From Cellulosilyticum sp. (GTDB lineage: Bacteria > Bacillota > Clostridia > Lachnospirales > Cellulosilyticaceae), in contig JAGAVZ010000019.1 in NCBI GenBank assembly GCA_017941635.1, positions 1-42,773 of the forward strand: a DNA stretch of 42,773 nt, written 5' to 3'. This document shows, piece by piece, positions 1 through 8,468 of this stretch. Within the stretch, counting starts at the first letter, position 1. Every line of letters begins with the position of its first letter. The translations under genes and the position numbers were made by a program. The notes below the pieces were generated by a model. It was not told where the DNA came from, did no database searches, and saw only the letters and a list, made by a program, of their open reading frames with translations.

Positions 1-114
1 ATTTTACAACTATTTGACATCTGTCTCAAACTTCTATGACATTGATTTTTTATACTAAAACAGTAATAAGTACTTATTTCAAATGAGTCAATTTAATTCA
101 AAGGAGTGTATACT

Positions 115-933
115 ATGAATATAAAAAAATTTGCTACTCTAGGTGTGATTGCACTGGGCATTGGCACCTTTTCCTTTTCACAATCTTATGCTACTGAAAA
201 TGTACATTCTTCTATTCAAAAAAATGTGGTTTATGCTGTAGAAGATAACCTTACCGATGTAATGACTGAGGATATTATCCCTGGATATCAAAAGGTTGAC
301 CCTGCCCTTGAAATCTACTATATCAGTCAAGTTAAAGAAGCCTTAGATCAATATTATCATCTTTCTGTTCCTGAAGATTTTATAGTGTATGTTTCCATTG
401 TTAATGAAAGCAATATTGCCGCAGAAGATGCTTATTGGAGCGCTAAAATACAAGAAGAGTTTGAAAGTGGGCTCATTACTAATGAACAATTTGAACACTA
501 TCAAAAATCTCATCAAAATGGTATTGCACGAATGCAAAATAAACTGACTAAATTAAATCACGATTATGTAGATTGTAGTATCTATGACCATGAAATGGGT
601 ATCCAATATGGTGCCACCTTTAATGCCAATACAAAAGAACTTATCCGTTTAGATTTATATTCTGGCTATAATACACAGGCACTTACTGATATTAACTCAA
701 AAGAATTAGAAACCTTAGGTGCCGAATTTATTAAACAACACAATCTCGGTGATTTAAAGGAGCCTACTACCTACCATACTCAGCTTGGTAACAATATAAC
801 TGTTATTTATCAAGATGCTTCAAACCCATCTAATAAAGTTCTTTTAGACATCAATCCTGTTACCAAATCTCTCTATGGTTTCTGTACCAAAAGCTACGCT
901 AATATGATGTGTAATGCTATATTAAATTCATAA
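115..933 (+). CDS. secreted protein of unknown function
   Basis: The 272-residue product has a classical signal peptide: basic start (MNIKK), hydrophobic core to about residue 20, and a likely signal peptidase I site after SQSYA near residue 27. There is no lipobox, so it is probably released outside the cell. The mature part is soluble, acidic and without transmembrane segments; its last 120 residues look beta-rich and vaguely PepSY-like, but I do not recognise a family. The ATG at 115 is chosen because AAGGAG at 101-106 sits 8 bases upstream; a GTG at 106 overlaps that ribosome site and is unlikely. It stands alone and ends in a bidirectional terminator shared with the convergent hydrolase gene. 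TGACAT occurs twice upstream (15-20 and 37-42), 22 bases apart. Confidence 0.8.
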   Translation: MNIKKFATLGVIALGIGTFSFSQSYATENVHSSIQKNVVYAVEDNLTDVMTEDIIPGYQKVDPALEIYYISQVKEALDQYYHLSVPEDFIVYVSIVNESNIAAEDAYWSAKIQEEFESGLITNEQFEHYQKSHQNGIARMQNKLTKLNHDYVDCSIYDHEMGIQYGATFNANTKELIRLDLYSGYNTQALTDINSKELETLGAEFIKQHNLGDLKEPTTYHTQLGNNITVIYQDASNPSNKVLLDINPVTKSLYGFCTKSYANMMCNAILNS

Positions 934-938
934 AAAAC

Positions 939-978
939 AGCCTACAAATTACTCACTCTTATTTGTAATTTGTAGGCT
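939..978. terminator. bidirectional terminator
   Basis: Perfect 13-bp inverted repeat (AGCCTACAAATTA at 939-951, its complement at 966-978) with a 14-base loop, an A run on the left and a T run on the right. It can end both the secreted-protein gene and the convergent hydrolase gene. Confidence 0.9.
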
Positions 979-1010
979 CATTTTTTGCGCTGTATGATTT
1001 CTTTATTTTT

Positions 1011-3206
1011 TTAACGGTAACCTATTTCATCAATAGCTACTGTTCCTGTTTCTCCCTCAAAAGTTATCCTAATCCCTGTAATTTGACTGGTATCTAGTTC
1101 ACTATTTTCACTTTCAAATAATCCTATTGGAATAGTAACTGTTTGAAATTGATGCTTATACTCTATACTATCAGAAAGATACTGAAGCTTAGTAAGTCTT
1201 ACTAAAAAAGCAGGATAAATGGTCGCTACATCAGCTAATCTGATGGTTGACTGATTTCCCATGGTATCTTCTAAAATAATACTTCCTTGTAAAAGTCCAA
1301 TTTTTCCTTCCTCAACCTCTTTTTCTTTAAAGCCTTCTTCTAGATTCATCACATCAAATTGTAAGATATGTCCCTTCACATCGAGTACTGGTGTATCTAT
1401 TTTTAAGGTTGGCGTTTTATTATTGTTCCATTGAATATAAGCTGAACTATTGCCATTTGCTGCTTCTGTTGGATATAAGCCTTCTGTCCAAACACTGCCC
1501 CCCTCCACATCAAGCTCTACGCCCTTCATTGTACCTGTGGTTAGTATGGTATCTTCCTCAAAATTGCCAATCACATTAAAATCAGAGGTTTGATAGCTTT
1601 GTACATAGAGGGTTTGGGGTATATTTTCTCTATACTTTCTATAGTCTTCAAAAAGGCTGATATATGTTCTATTTCCTTTTAAAGTGCAATCTAAAAAAGT
1701 CTTAATAAAAATTTCTGCAATTCTTTGCTGTTCCTGTTCACTTACAAAGTTTTCTACATTGAGCGCTTTACTGTAAAATCCTGTTCGATCGTATAATCCC
1801 CATCTTGAATTAAACTGCCCATGATTACAACCTGCACAATAAAGCGACGTTTTAATATAATCGCCTTCTCCTGTAAAGTGAATATCCTTATACTGCTTAA
1901 TCCCACCAAAATCATATAAATCTTGGTCGTTAGCCCCATGAATAATCAAATAATTCACATCCTCTAATTCCACAGCTTTACTAGTTGGTTGATACTGGTC
2001 AATGGTTGGTGCGATGGCAATAATTGATTTGATATTAAAATGGTAATCCAGTTTTATTTTTCCGTTATTGGGATTGACTTCTTCATCGTTAAATAAGTAG
2101 GCAATTGAGACTGCTTCACCACCTCTAGAATGACCTGCTATGGCAATATTTTGAGTGTCTATCTTTTGATAGATTGGATTATCTTTTTGTGCATTATATT
2201 TTTGAACAGCTTTGATATTTTCAAGAAGTAAAATAGCTCTTGCATCATTTTCATTGGTTAATAGATTACAAGCATTTTGGTCAACAGAAACCATAACATA
2301 ACCATAAGATGCAAGGTATTGTCCCAGATACTCATAGCCTAAATAAGACTCTTCTATATAGTCATGATTCCCATGAATAATAAAAAGTGTTGGACAATTC
2401 TTGAGTTCTCTCGGATACCAAATCTTACCTCTAAGTGGAACTTTATTAAGTCCATAACCTTGATATTTTTCTTTAACATAACCAGCAAAACCTTTATTTT
2501 GTGCATAACTTGTTAAATTTACCGTTTTTGAAGTAATGTCTGCATCAGACAAATCATAGGTTGCTGTTAAAACAGTATATTCTCCCCCTTGCACAGAGGA
2601 TTGAAACTTTCTACTTTCAGCTTCTGTCAAAACAGGTGCATTTTTTTCTAAATGTAAGTAGGTCTTTATATATGTATCTTCAAACCCCTTACTATTTAAA
2701 AAATATACACCCATACCAATTAATAATACGCCTACTATTACTACGCAGCCATTAAATTTGGTATATAGCTTACCGACAATAAAAGACCATAGACTCTTCA
2801 AGAATAAAATTAAAAATAAACCAATAATACTTCCTATAACCACTATTTCTATACGGTCCATCCTAAAAGCAAGATAACCTACACCACCTACTGTTACAAA
2901 TAAAATCATAAGTCCTGAGATTAATTCTTCTATGCTACCTCTTAAAAAGAGCGTTGCCACCCAACCTATAATAGCTCTTGCCACAATGCCAATCAAAATA
3001 CATATAATCATTACAATGGCATAACCAATCCATTCAGGTACCATAATCCTTCCAACTTCAGCTGCAACAGCCATTGCTATCAAAATCAGTGCAACCCAAT
3101 ACAAAAATTTGCTAGAAGGTATAAAGTTATGTGTGCGCCACATTTGGTATCGATCTAGTATTTTATTCCACTTTGCTCTCATGCCACTCTTTACCTTATT
3201 TATCAC
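1011..3206 (-). CDS. membrane-anchored alpha/beta hydrolase
   Basis: 731-residue fusion. Residues about 33-170 hold about five hydrophobic segments, so the protein is embedded in the membrane. An alpha/beta-hydrolase domain follows from about residue 255 to 505: oxyanion-type HG at 279-280, nucleophile elbow GHSRGG with Ser360, a probable acid at GANDQD near 427, and a probable catalytic His in CNHGQF near 463. The final 190 residues are beta-rich and end in a carbohydrate-binding-like sandwich. The domain resembles chlorophyllase/PET-hydrolase-like esterases, so an esterase or lipase on the outer face is plausible; the substrate is unknown. The start is GTG at 3206, with GGAGG 7 bases upstream; an ATG eight codons later has no comparable site. 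Single-gene unit with the terminator at 939-978. Confidence 0.85.
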   Translation of the reverse strand: MINKVKSGMRAKWNKILDRYQMWRTHNFIPSSKFLYWVALILIAMAVAAEVGRIMVPEWIGYAIVMIICILIGIVARAIIGWVATLFLRGSIEELISGLMILFVTVGGVGYLAFRMDRIEIVVIGSIIGLFLILFLKSLWSFIVGKLYTKFNGCVVIVGVLLIGMGVYFLNSKGFEDTYIKTYLHLEKNAPVLTEAESRKFQSSVQGGEYTVLTATYDLSDADITSKTVNLTSYAQNKGFAGYVKEKYQGYGLNKVPLRGKIWYPRELKNCPTLFIIHGNHDYIEESYLGYEYLGQYLASYGYVMVSVDQNACNLLTNENDARAILLLENIKAVQKYNAQKDNPIYQKIDTQNIAIAGHSRGGEAVSIAYLFNDEEVNPNNGKIKLDYHFNIKSIIAIAPTIDQYQPTSKAVELEDVNYLIIHGANDQDLYDFGGIKQYKDIHFTGEGDYIKTSLYCAGCNHGQFNSRWGLYDRTGFYSKALNVENFVSEQEQQRIAEIFIKTFLDCTLKGNRTYISLFEDYRKYRENIPQTLYVQSYQTSDFNVIGNFEEDTILTTGTMKGVELDVEGGSVWTEGLYPTEAANGNSSAYIQWNNNKTPTLKIDTPVLDVKGHILQFDVMNLEEGFKEKEVEEGKIGLLQGSIILEDTMGNQSTIRLADVATIYPAFLVRLTKLQYLSDSIEYKHQFQTVTIPIGLFESENSELDTSQITGIRITFEGETGTVAIDEIGYR

Positions 3207-3432
3207 ACCATTTCCTCCAATCTTCAGTTTTTTATATGAAGACTTAAAATTAGTTGTGCCTATACTTCATAGGTTCTCTTCTTATTACTACTATATACAT
3301 ATACCACTTTATTAGGATTCTTTTAAATGGCTTTTTCTATACCTTTATTATTTTTCTTGTCATCATAAATAGAGGGAAAGTAGTCGCTCTCCCCCCCCTA
3401 TCGTCTTATCATATTTTTCTTGATTGTAAAAA

Positions 3433-3582
3433 CTATGCTTCATTAAAAGATCCAATCTCAATCAAATTCCCCTCTGTCTAGGTCTGCAATATAATATGTT
3501 TTTTGTCCCCAAGGTTCTATAGTTGGTTCCATCACAGGTGCTGCTCCCTTTTGAATTACTTCCTGAAGAACGCCTGGTCATC
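3433..3582 (-). pseudogene. 3' remnant of a VOC-family (glyoxalase-like) gene
   Basis: The reverse strand of this otherwise empty stretch encodes, in shifting frames, DDQAFFRK, then VIQKGAAPVMEPTIEPWGQK followed by TYYIAD, then GNLIEIGSFNEA and a TAG stop at 3433-3435. The order and motifs (WGQ-T-YIAD, G-N-L-I-E-I) match the C-terminal third of vicinal-oxygen-chelate proteins. At least two frameshifts are needed, near 3562 and near 3475, and the N-terminal two thirds are absent. An 8-C run lies just downstream at 3391-3398. The rest of 3207-3715 shows no gene. Confidence 0.75.
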
Positions 3583-3661
3583 TTTATTTTAACACTACTG
3601 AGTAATAACCCGAAGCAAATATTCAAAATAATAAATAATAGTTTTAATTTGTTTGATAATG

Positions 3662-3677
3662 TGATATATTTATATCA
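3662..3677. promoter_or_regulatory. palindrome upstream of the membrane protein/XRE pair
   Basis: Perfect palindrome TGATATA-TT-TATATCA, about 40 bases before the start at 3716 and in the expected promoter region. It is a candidate operator for the XRE regulator encoded by the second gene of the pair. The local AT richness makes short palindromes fairly common, so this is tentative. Confidence 0.4.
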
Positions 3678-3715
3678 TTACATGATAAATATGTCACAAA
3701 TCTAAGGAGACTTAT

Positions 3716-4174
3716 ATGAACACAAAAAAGAACTTAAGTAAATTTTTCAACCGCACACTATTATTTTCTTTAGGTAACACTTCAACTCAAACGCATACCC
3801 GAACTATCAATCCCAAGTTTGGACTATTTGGCTTATTAGGTTTTACAGGATTTCTAGGCTTTATCCCCCATTTAGAATCTATATCTTATGCCACTTTCTT
3901 TTTTGTCTTCTTCGGCTTTTTTGGTTTCTATTATGAAGGTAAGATGTCTAATACTCTAATGGATGAACGTTTTATCTCTAATCGTTATCGTGCAGACGCA
4001 TTAGCTCATAAAATTGCTTTAAACCTTATTTTTATAGCAACAATTTGCTTCATAGAGAAATTTTCTAGCGTTGAAAGCCTATGCCATTTCTTACTTGGAC
4101 TCATCGGAATCGCCTTGGCTCTAGATGGTTTCTTACAACAATATTTATTATACCGTTTTGAAAATGAGGAATAA
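3716..4174 (+). CDS. DUF3796-like membrane protein
   Basis: 152 residues. After a polar N-terminus of about 35 residues comes a glycine/phenylalanine-rich hydrophobic stretch ([16 protein letters not shown]), a second segment ([19 protein letters not shown]), a polar loop and two more hydrophobic segments, giving about four membrane spans. The [21 protein letters not shown] pattern is what I recall from DUF3796 proteins, which are usually paired with a small XRE regulator, as here. AAGGAG precedes the ATG with correct spacing. The next gene begins 2 bases after its stop, so the two are co-transcribed and probably coupled. The biochemical function of the family is unknown to me. Confidence 0.75.
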   Translation: MNTKKNLSKFFNRTLLFSLGNTSTQTHTRTINPKFGLFGLLGFTGFLGFIPHLESISYATFFFVFFGFFGFYYEGKMSNTLMDERFISNRYRADALAHKIALNLIFIATICFIEKFSSVESLCHFLLGLIGIALALDGFLQQYLLYRFENEE

Positions 4175-4176
4175 GT

Positions 4177-4377
4177 ATGGCTGAATTTATATGTAATCTA
4201 AAAAAATATAGAGTGTTACAAGAATTAACCCAAGAACAACTCGCTGACAAGGTTGGTGTGAGACGTGAAACCATTATGAGATTAGAGGCTGGTAAATATA
4301 ATCCTTCATTAAAGCTAGCCATTGATATTTCAAGAGTTGTGAAAACACCTATTGAAGAACTTTTTATCTTTGACTAA
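4177..4377 (+). CDS. small XRE-family transcriptional regulator
   Basis: 66 residues consisting only of a Cro/C1-type helix-turn-helix. The recognition region reads [20 protein letters not shown] at residues 18-37, followed by [12 protein letters not shown] and the typical C-terminal helix ending in FIFD. Single-domain regulators of this size (YozG-like) are commonly encoded next to a small membrane protein, as here. GAGGAA overlapping the end of the upstream gene provides the ribosome site. It probably controls its own operon, possibly through the palindrome at 3662-3677; the regulated target is inference. Confidence 0.9.
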   Translation: MAEFICNLKKYRVLQELTQEQLADKVGVRRETIMRLEAGKYNPSLKLAIDISRVVKTPIEELFIFD

Positions 4378-4461
4378 TCTTATACTTCCATATATACAAA
4401 TTAAATCTTAGATTTTTATACATATTGAGTTTTGCAAAAGTGACTCATGCAATACTAACTA

Positions 4462-4513
4462 AAAGGAGATGTCATATAAACTTATTTCACTGAGTTCATA
4501 TGACATCTCCTTT
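4462..4513. terminator. bidirectional terminator
   Basis: Perfect 16-bp inverted repeat (4462-4477 and 4498-4513) with a 20-base loop between the convergent XRE gene and the small unknown gene. The T-rich flank on the right and A-rich flank on the left suit both directions. Confidence 0.85.
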
Positions 4514-4572
4514 ATTTCTATCTTAACTTTTACTCTATCATTTATTATTACAATGACCTTGTAGCCAGCCTT

Positions 4573-4947
4573 TTAAAATCTAGATTTTTCATAGTTATAA
4601 GGAATACTTGTTCCCACTAAAACATCCTCTATCTTTTCGATAATGAGCCAATCATCCATATTGCTTTGTTTCTCAAACTCTAATGCTGGCTCTACTACTT
4701 CAACCTTTTCAAATTCCACTATACAAATACATTTTTTATGCCATCTTGCTCTTTGCTTCTCTGTTAAGGCAAGCTTCTCTTCATTGTCTGCAAATACTTG
4801 ATTGATTTCTTCTTCAAACACTCTACTATGTGGAATCTTTCTCCCTGCTGCACTTCGTACAACCATACTCTTCTGACCTGATAGAATCTTATCTAATTCA
4901 TGTTCGCCTTTTTTTCCAGTGTTATCACAATATACTAAATGAACCAT
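4573..4947 (-). CDS. small conserved protein of unknown function
   Basis: 124 residues, soluble. Recognisable blocks are MVHLVYCDNTGKKGEHELDK, VVRSAAGRKIPHSRVF, LTEKQRARWHKKCICIVEFE and a terminal GTSIPYNYEKSRF. I recall longer relatives with the same ends and an additional middle segment after HSRVFE, so this copy may carry an in-frame deletion of about 35 codons; that is memory, not something the window proves. A PUA/ASCH-like fold is a guess. The start at 4947 is preferred over an ATG five codons earlier because GGGGGAGA sits 5-6 bases upstream of it. It follows the AraC/GyrI-like gene by 40 bases on the same strand, so the two are likely one operon. Confidence 0.7.
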   Translation of the reverse strand: MVHLVYCDNTGKKGEHELDKILSGQKSMVVRSAAGRKIPHSRVFEEEINQVFADNEEKLALTEKQRARWHKKCICIVEFEKVEVVEPALEFEKQSNMDDWLIIEKIEDVLVGTSIPYNYEKSRF

Positions 4948-4987
4948 AGGTATCTCCCCCATCTAGTTGCACACAAGATTGTATGCA

Positions 4988-5842
4988 CTAATTTAATTTT
5001 TTTACAATCGGTATCCATACTTCATAAATAGCATGCTCAGGATCCGAATTGAAATATACTTCGATATCTGGTGCATTGGCATATTCATAACCAGATGTTG
5101 GTAGCCAATCTGTTACGATTTTGCACTCTAACTCTTGAATACCAAGCATTTTTCCTTCTCCTCTAAAAATAGCCCATGTTGCTGCTGGCACTTCAAATGC
5201 CTCCATCCCTTCTGGTACCTCTAATGTACTAGCTGCTGCAATATAATACTTCCAATCTTCTTTATCATTACAAGTACTAACACCTAAGATTCCTTTTATC
5301 TCTGTATTTGCCATTTCTAACAGCTTAGGAATAGTGCCATCCATTGCTGCTTTTCCCCACATCTGAGGCACCATTTCAAAATTCTTTTCAAGTTCTTTTT
5401 CTAAAGGCATAGAAATTCCTACAATTTTAAACGCTTCTTTTTTTATAATACGATAATTCATTTCACATTCTCCTTTGATGGTAATATGGAAACGAATAGG
5501 TGGATACGCTTTAATCACCACATCCTTTTCTCCTATTTGAGAGGGTGCCACACCATGCACCTTTTTAAAAGCACGTGTAAAAGCTGTTGGTGAATCATAG
5601 CCATATTGAAGGGCAATATCTATAATCTTCTTCTCGCCTGTTAAAAGCTCAGCTGCTGCCAACGACATTTTCCTTCTACGAATATACTCAGATAAAGGAA
5701 GCTCTGACATATATGCAAACATCCTTTGAAAATGATAGCTAGAACATCCTGCAATATTTGCTACCTTTTCCATATCTATTTCATCTGTGATATTTTCTTC
5801 AATATAGCCAATTGCACTATTTAATCTGTTAATCCAATCCAT
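4988..5842 (-). CDS. AraC-family regulator with GyrI-like effector domain
   Basis: 284 residues. The first about 105 residues form a Rob/MarA-type double helix-turn-helix: helix 1 around DMEKVANIAGCSSYHFQRMF (residues 23-42) and the second around IALQYGYDSPTAFTRAFKKV. Residues about 128-284 (from MNYRIIKKEAFKIVGI to the end) form a GyrI-like small-molecule binding domain with the usual terminal EVWIPI. Such proteins sense amphipathic ligands or drugs and activate nearby genes. AAGGAG precedes the ATG at 5842. The gene heads a probable two-gene unit with the small unknown protein downstream. The ligand is unknown. Confidence 0.9.
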   Translation of the reverse strand: MDWINRLNSAIGYIEENITDEIDMEKVANIAGCSSYHFQRMFAYMSELPLSEYIRRRKMSLAAAELLTGEKKIIDIALQYGYDSPTAFTRAFKKVHGVAPSQIGEKDVVIKAYPPIRFHITIKGECEMNYRIIKKEAFKIVGISMPLEKELEKNFEMVPQMWGKAAMDGTIPKLLEMANTEIKGILGVSTCNDKEDWKYYIAAASTLEVPEGMEAFEVPAATWAIFRGEGKMLGIQELECKIVTDWLPTSGYEYANAPDIEVYFNSDPEHAIYEVWIPIVKKLN

Positions 5843-6117
5843 TCGTTTATCTCCTTATCATTAAGATATCGTATTTCATACTGCTGTACCTCGCATTTTG
5901 GGTGCAAAAAAAGAGAGCCTATGTACTATAAAACACCAAAATACTAATAAGGCATCTAACCAAAGAATATCATCAGAAAAATATCTCCTATGAAATTTCC
6001 CATGCCCCACATTCTTTAATACAATATTTAAACATAAAAACTGTTACATATATTCTAAATATTATCAATTAATTATGCTATACTAATTCTATATAAACAA
6101 ATTTATTCTAGCCACTG

Positions 6118-6310
6118 TTCCATCACCCATATTTCTAAAGAGGTGGCAATCTATTGGATTCCCTACAATATATACATATTCCCAAGCTGGCTCTTTTTAT
6201 ATGGACAAGACAATCCATTAATCTTATTATTAGGAAGTTTGAGTCCTGCTCTTATACTTTCAGCAAGTTGAAATTTAGGCGTTTTAAAATTGCTCGTACT
6301 TCAAAAATTT
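6118..6310 (+). pseudogene. possible N-terminal remnant of a CPBP-like membrane protein
   Basis: In the roughly 520-base gap between 5843 and 6362, the plus strand encodes a hydrophobic run including IYWIPYNIYIFPSWLFLYGQ, then DNPLILLLGSLSPALILSAS and a stop at 6269-6271; a shifted frame soon continues GVLKLL. The pattern of a W/F-rich span, 'lgslSPal' and then G-V-x-K-L-L resembles the start of CPBP-family intramembrane proteases. No start codon or ribosome site is visible, so at best this is debris. The rest of the gap shows only a terminator. Confidence 0.3.
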
Positions 6311-6318
6311 AGTAGCAA

Positions 6319-6355
6319 AAAAACAATGACCTGATGCAAAATGGTCATTGTTTTT
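6319..6355 (-). terminator. terminator of the peptide ABC operon
   Basis: 13-bp inverted repeat AAAAACAATGACC (6319-6331) and its complement at 6343-6355 with an 11-base loop, directly after the last ATPase gene. A runs on the plus-strand left side give a U tract for leftward transcription. Confidence 0.9.
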
Positions 6356-6362
6356 TTGTTCT

Positions 6363-7376
6363 TTATTTTCCTTGTTGGATTAAATGACACGCTACTAAAT
6401 GATTATTACCTTTCACATCTACAAGTGATGGACATTCACTTGTACAAGCGCCGGTCTTATTGAGATAGCAACGTGTATTAAAACGGCATCCTGGTGGTGG
6501 TGCAATTGGACTTGGTACGTCACCCTTTAAGATAATACGTTCTTTTGTTTTCTTAAGCTTTGGATCAATAATTGGTGATGAAGAAAGTAAGGCTTTTGTA
6601 TAAGGATGCTGTGGATGGTCATAAAGCTCATGTTTGTCTGCTAGCTCTTGCATTTTTCCTAAGTACATAACCCCTACTCTGTCGCTAATATGTTTTACTA
6701 CATTTAAGCCATGGGCAATAAATAAGTAAGTCAAGCCAAACTCTTGCTTTAAATCCACTAATAAGTTAAGCACTTGTGCTTGAATCGATACATCAAGGGC
6801 TGAAACAGGTTCATCACATACAATTAATTTTGGTTCTACTGCCAACGCTCTTGCAATACCTACCCTTTGTCTTTGTCCGCCTGAAAACTCATGTGGGTAA
6901 CGATTTCTTTGATGACTTGCTAGACCAACGCAGTTTAAAAGATAATTCACACGCTTTTCTACATCTGCTTTTGGCATTAATTTATTGACTAAAATAGGTT
7001 CTGCAATAATATCACCTATTGTCATACGTGGATTGAGTGAGGCATATGGGTCTTGGAAAACAAGCTGAATATCCTTACAATATGCTCTTCTTTCCTTTTG
7101 ACTGAGTTTCGCAAGGTCTACACCATTATAAATAATTTCGCCTCTAGTTGGTGTATACACATTGGCCAGCATTTTACCAATGGTTGTTTTTCCACAACCA
7201 CTTTCTCCAACTAGGCCAAAAGCTTCTTGTTTATAAATTTTAAAGGAAACATCATCTACTGCTTTAAGGACTTTGGTTGGTTTCCCAAAGAAATTCTTCT
7301 CAACAGTAAATTCCTTAGATAAATGGTTAATTTCAAGTAATACTTCTTTTTCTTGTTTTGGATTTATTTCTGCCAT
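6363..7376 (-). CDS. dppF: dipeptide/oligopeptide ABC transporter ATPase (DppF/OppF type)
   Basis: 337-residue cytoplasmic ATPase of a nickel/peptide-type importer. Walker A is GESGCGKT near residue 58, the Q-loop reads LVFQDPYASLNP, the signature is FSGGQRQRVGIARAL, and Walker B is LIVCDEPVSALD. The C-terminal family extension has a four-cysteine patch (GCRFNTRCYLNKTGACTSEC); in some DppDF ATPases comparable cysteines hold an iron-sulphur cluster. Its ATG overlaps the stop of the preceding ATPase gene by one base (TAATG), indicating translational coupling and a DppD-DppF heterodimer. Last gene of the operon. Dipeptide versus longer oligopeptide specificity cannot be told from sequence; the symbol is by type. 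Confidence 0.92.
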   Translation of the reverse strand: MAEINPKQEKEVLLEINHLSKEFTVEKNFFGKPTKVLKAVDDVSFKIYKQEAFGLVGESGCGKTTIGKMLANVYTPTRGEIIYNGVDLAKLSQKERRAYCKDIQLVFQDPYASLNPRMTIGDIIAEPILVNKLMPKADVEKRVNYLLNCVGLASHQRNRYPHEFSGGQRQRVGIARALAVEPKLIVCDEPVSALDVSIQAQVLNLLVDLKQEFGLTYLFIAHGLNVVKHISDRVGVMYLGKMQELADKHELYDHPQHPYTKALLSSSPIIDPKLKKTKERIILKGDVPSPIAPPPGCRFNTRCYLNKTGACTSECPSLVDVKGNNHLVACHLIQQGK

Positions 7377-8449
7377 TATCTTTCTGCCTCCTTATCTAAG
7401 CTTACTGCTACTTCTTTTGTATCTATTTCAGTTTGCTGACTTGTTACTTCTTTATGAGCTGATGCTACTACATTTTCTTGCCCTTCTCTTATATCTTCAT
7501 TATATAAATGACATCTAACCTTACGACCACCAATCACATGCTCTTTTGGTTGCTCTTCCTTACAAATGCCCATGCACTTTTCACATCTCTCATTAAATGC
7601 GCAACCTTTTGGCATATTCATTGGATTCGGTACCATTCCTTCAATCATATAAAGTTTTTCTTTATCCTCATCTGCTCTTGGAATAGATGCAAGTAGCCCT
7701 TGTGTATAAGGATGAAGTGGTTTTTCAAATAAATCTTCTACTTTAGCTTCTTCTACCACACGACCACAGTACATTACCACTACTCTATCTGCTGCTTCTG
7801 CTACAACCCCTAAGTCATGGGTAATGAGAAGTACTGCCATGCCTAACTTTTCTCTTAGACGATAAATTAAATCTAAGATTTGAGCTTGAATGGTTACATC
7901 TAGTGCAGTTGTTGGTTCATCAGCAATCAATAAAGATGGATTACAAGAAAGTGCCATTGCAATCATGACACGTTGTCTCATCCCACCAGACATTTGGTGT
8001 GGATAATCCTTCACACGTTGCTCAGGAGAAGGAATTCCTACAAGCTCCAGCATCTCTACTGCTCTTGCCATCGCCTCTTTTTTATTTAATTTCATATGTA
8101 AACGAATGCTTTCACAAAGCTGATCTCCAATACGCATAACTGGATTCAGAGAAGTCATAGGCTCTTGGAAAATCATTGAGATTTCATTGCCTCTTAATGC
8201 TCTTAGCTCTGCTTTATTTTTCTTTAAAAGGTCTTCTCCTCTATAAAGAATCTCACCGCTCGTCACTTTCGCATTTTCTGCTAAAAGCTGCATAATTGAA
8301 AGGGAGGTAACACTTTTACCTGAACCACTTTCTCCTACAATGGCAAGGATTTCTCCTTCTTCACAGTTAAAATTGATATGATTCACAGCGTTTACTGTCC
8401 CACGTTTCATTTTAAAAGATGTACATAAATCTTTTACTTCCAGTAACAT
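7376..8449 (-). CDS. dppD: dipeptide/oligopeptide ABC transporter ATPase (DppD/OppD type)
   Basis: 357-residue ATPase partner. Walker A GESGSGKS is at residues 39-46, the Q-loop in [11 protein letters not shown], the signature [15 protein letters not shown], and Walker [13 protein letters not shown]. The oligopeptide-transporter C-terminal domain contains a cysteine-rich [15 protein letters not shown]. The last 40 residues are a low-complexity tail rich in E, V and T beyond the normal end of the family. GGAGG lies upstream of the ATG, and the stop overlaps the start of the next ATPase gene. It powers the permease pair encoded just upstream in the same operon. Confidence 0.92.
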   Translation of the reverse strand: MLLEVKDLCTSFKMKRGTVNAVNHINFNCEEGEILAIVGESGSGKSVTSLSIMQLLAENAKVTSGEILYRGEDLLKKNKAELRALRGNEISMIFQEPMTSLNPVMRIGDQLCESIRLHMKLNKKEAMARAVEMLELVGIPSPEQRVKDYPHQMSGGMRQRVMIAMALSCNPSLLIADEPTTALDVTIQAQILDLIYRLREKLGMAVLLITHDLGVVAEAADRVVVMYCGRVVEEAKVEDLFEKPLHPYTQGLLASIPRADEDKEKLYMIEGMVPNPMNMPKGCAFNERCEKCMGICKEEQPKEHVIGGRKVRCHLYNEDIREGQENVVASAHKEVTSQQTEIDTKEVAVSLDKEAER

Positions 8450-8468
8450 ATCTCAATTCCTCCTTTCC

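Noticed and set aside
3207-3481. Plus-strand open frames of 68-75 codons
   Set aside because: They overlap the hydrolase ribosome site and the VOC remnant on the other strand and lack ribosome sites.
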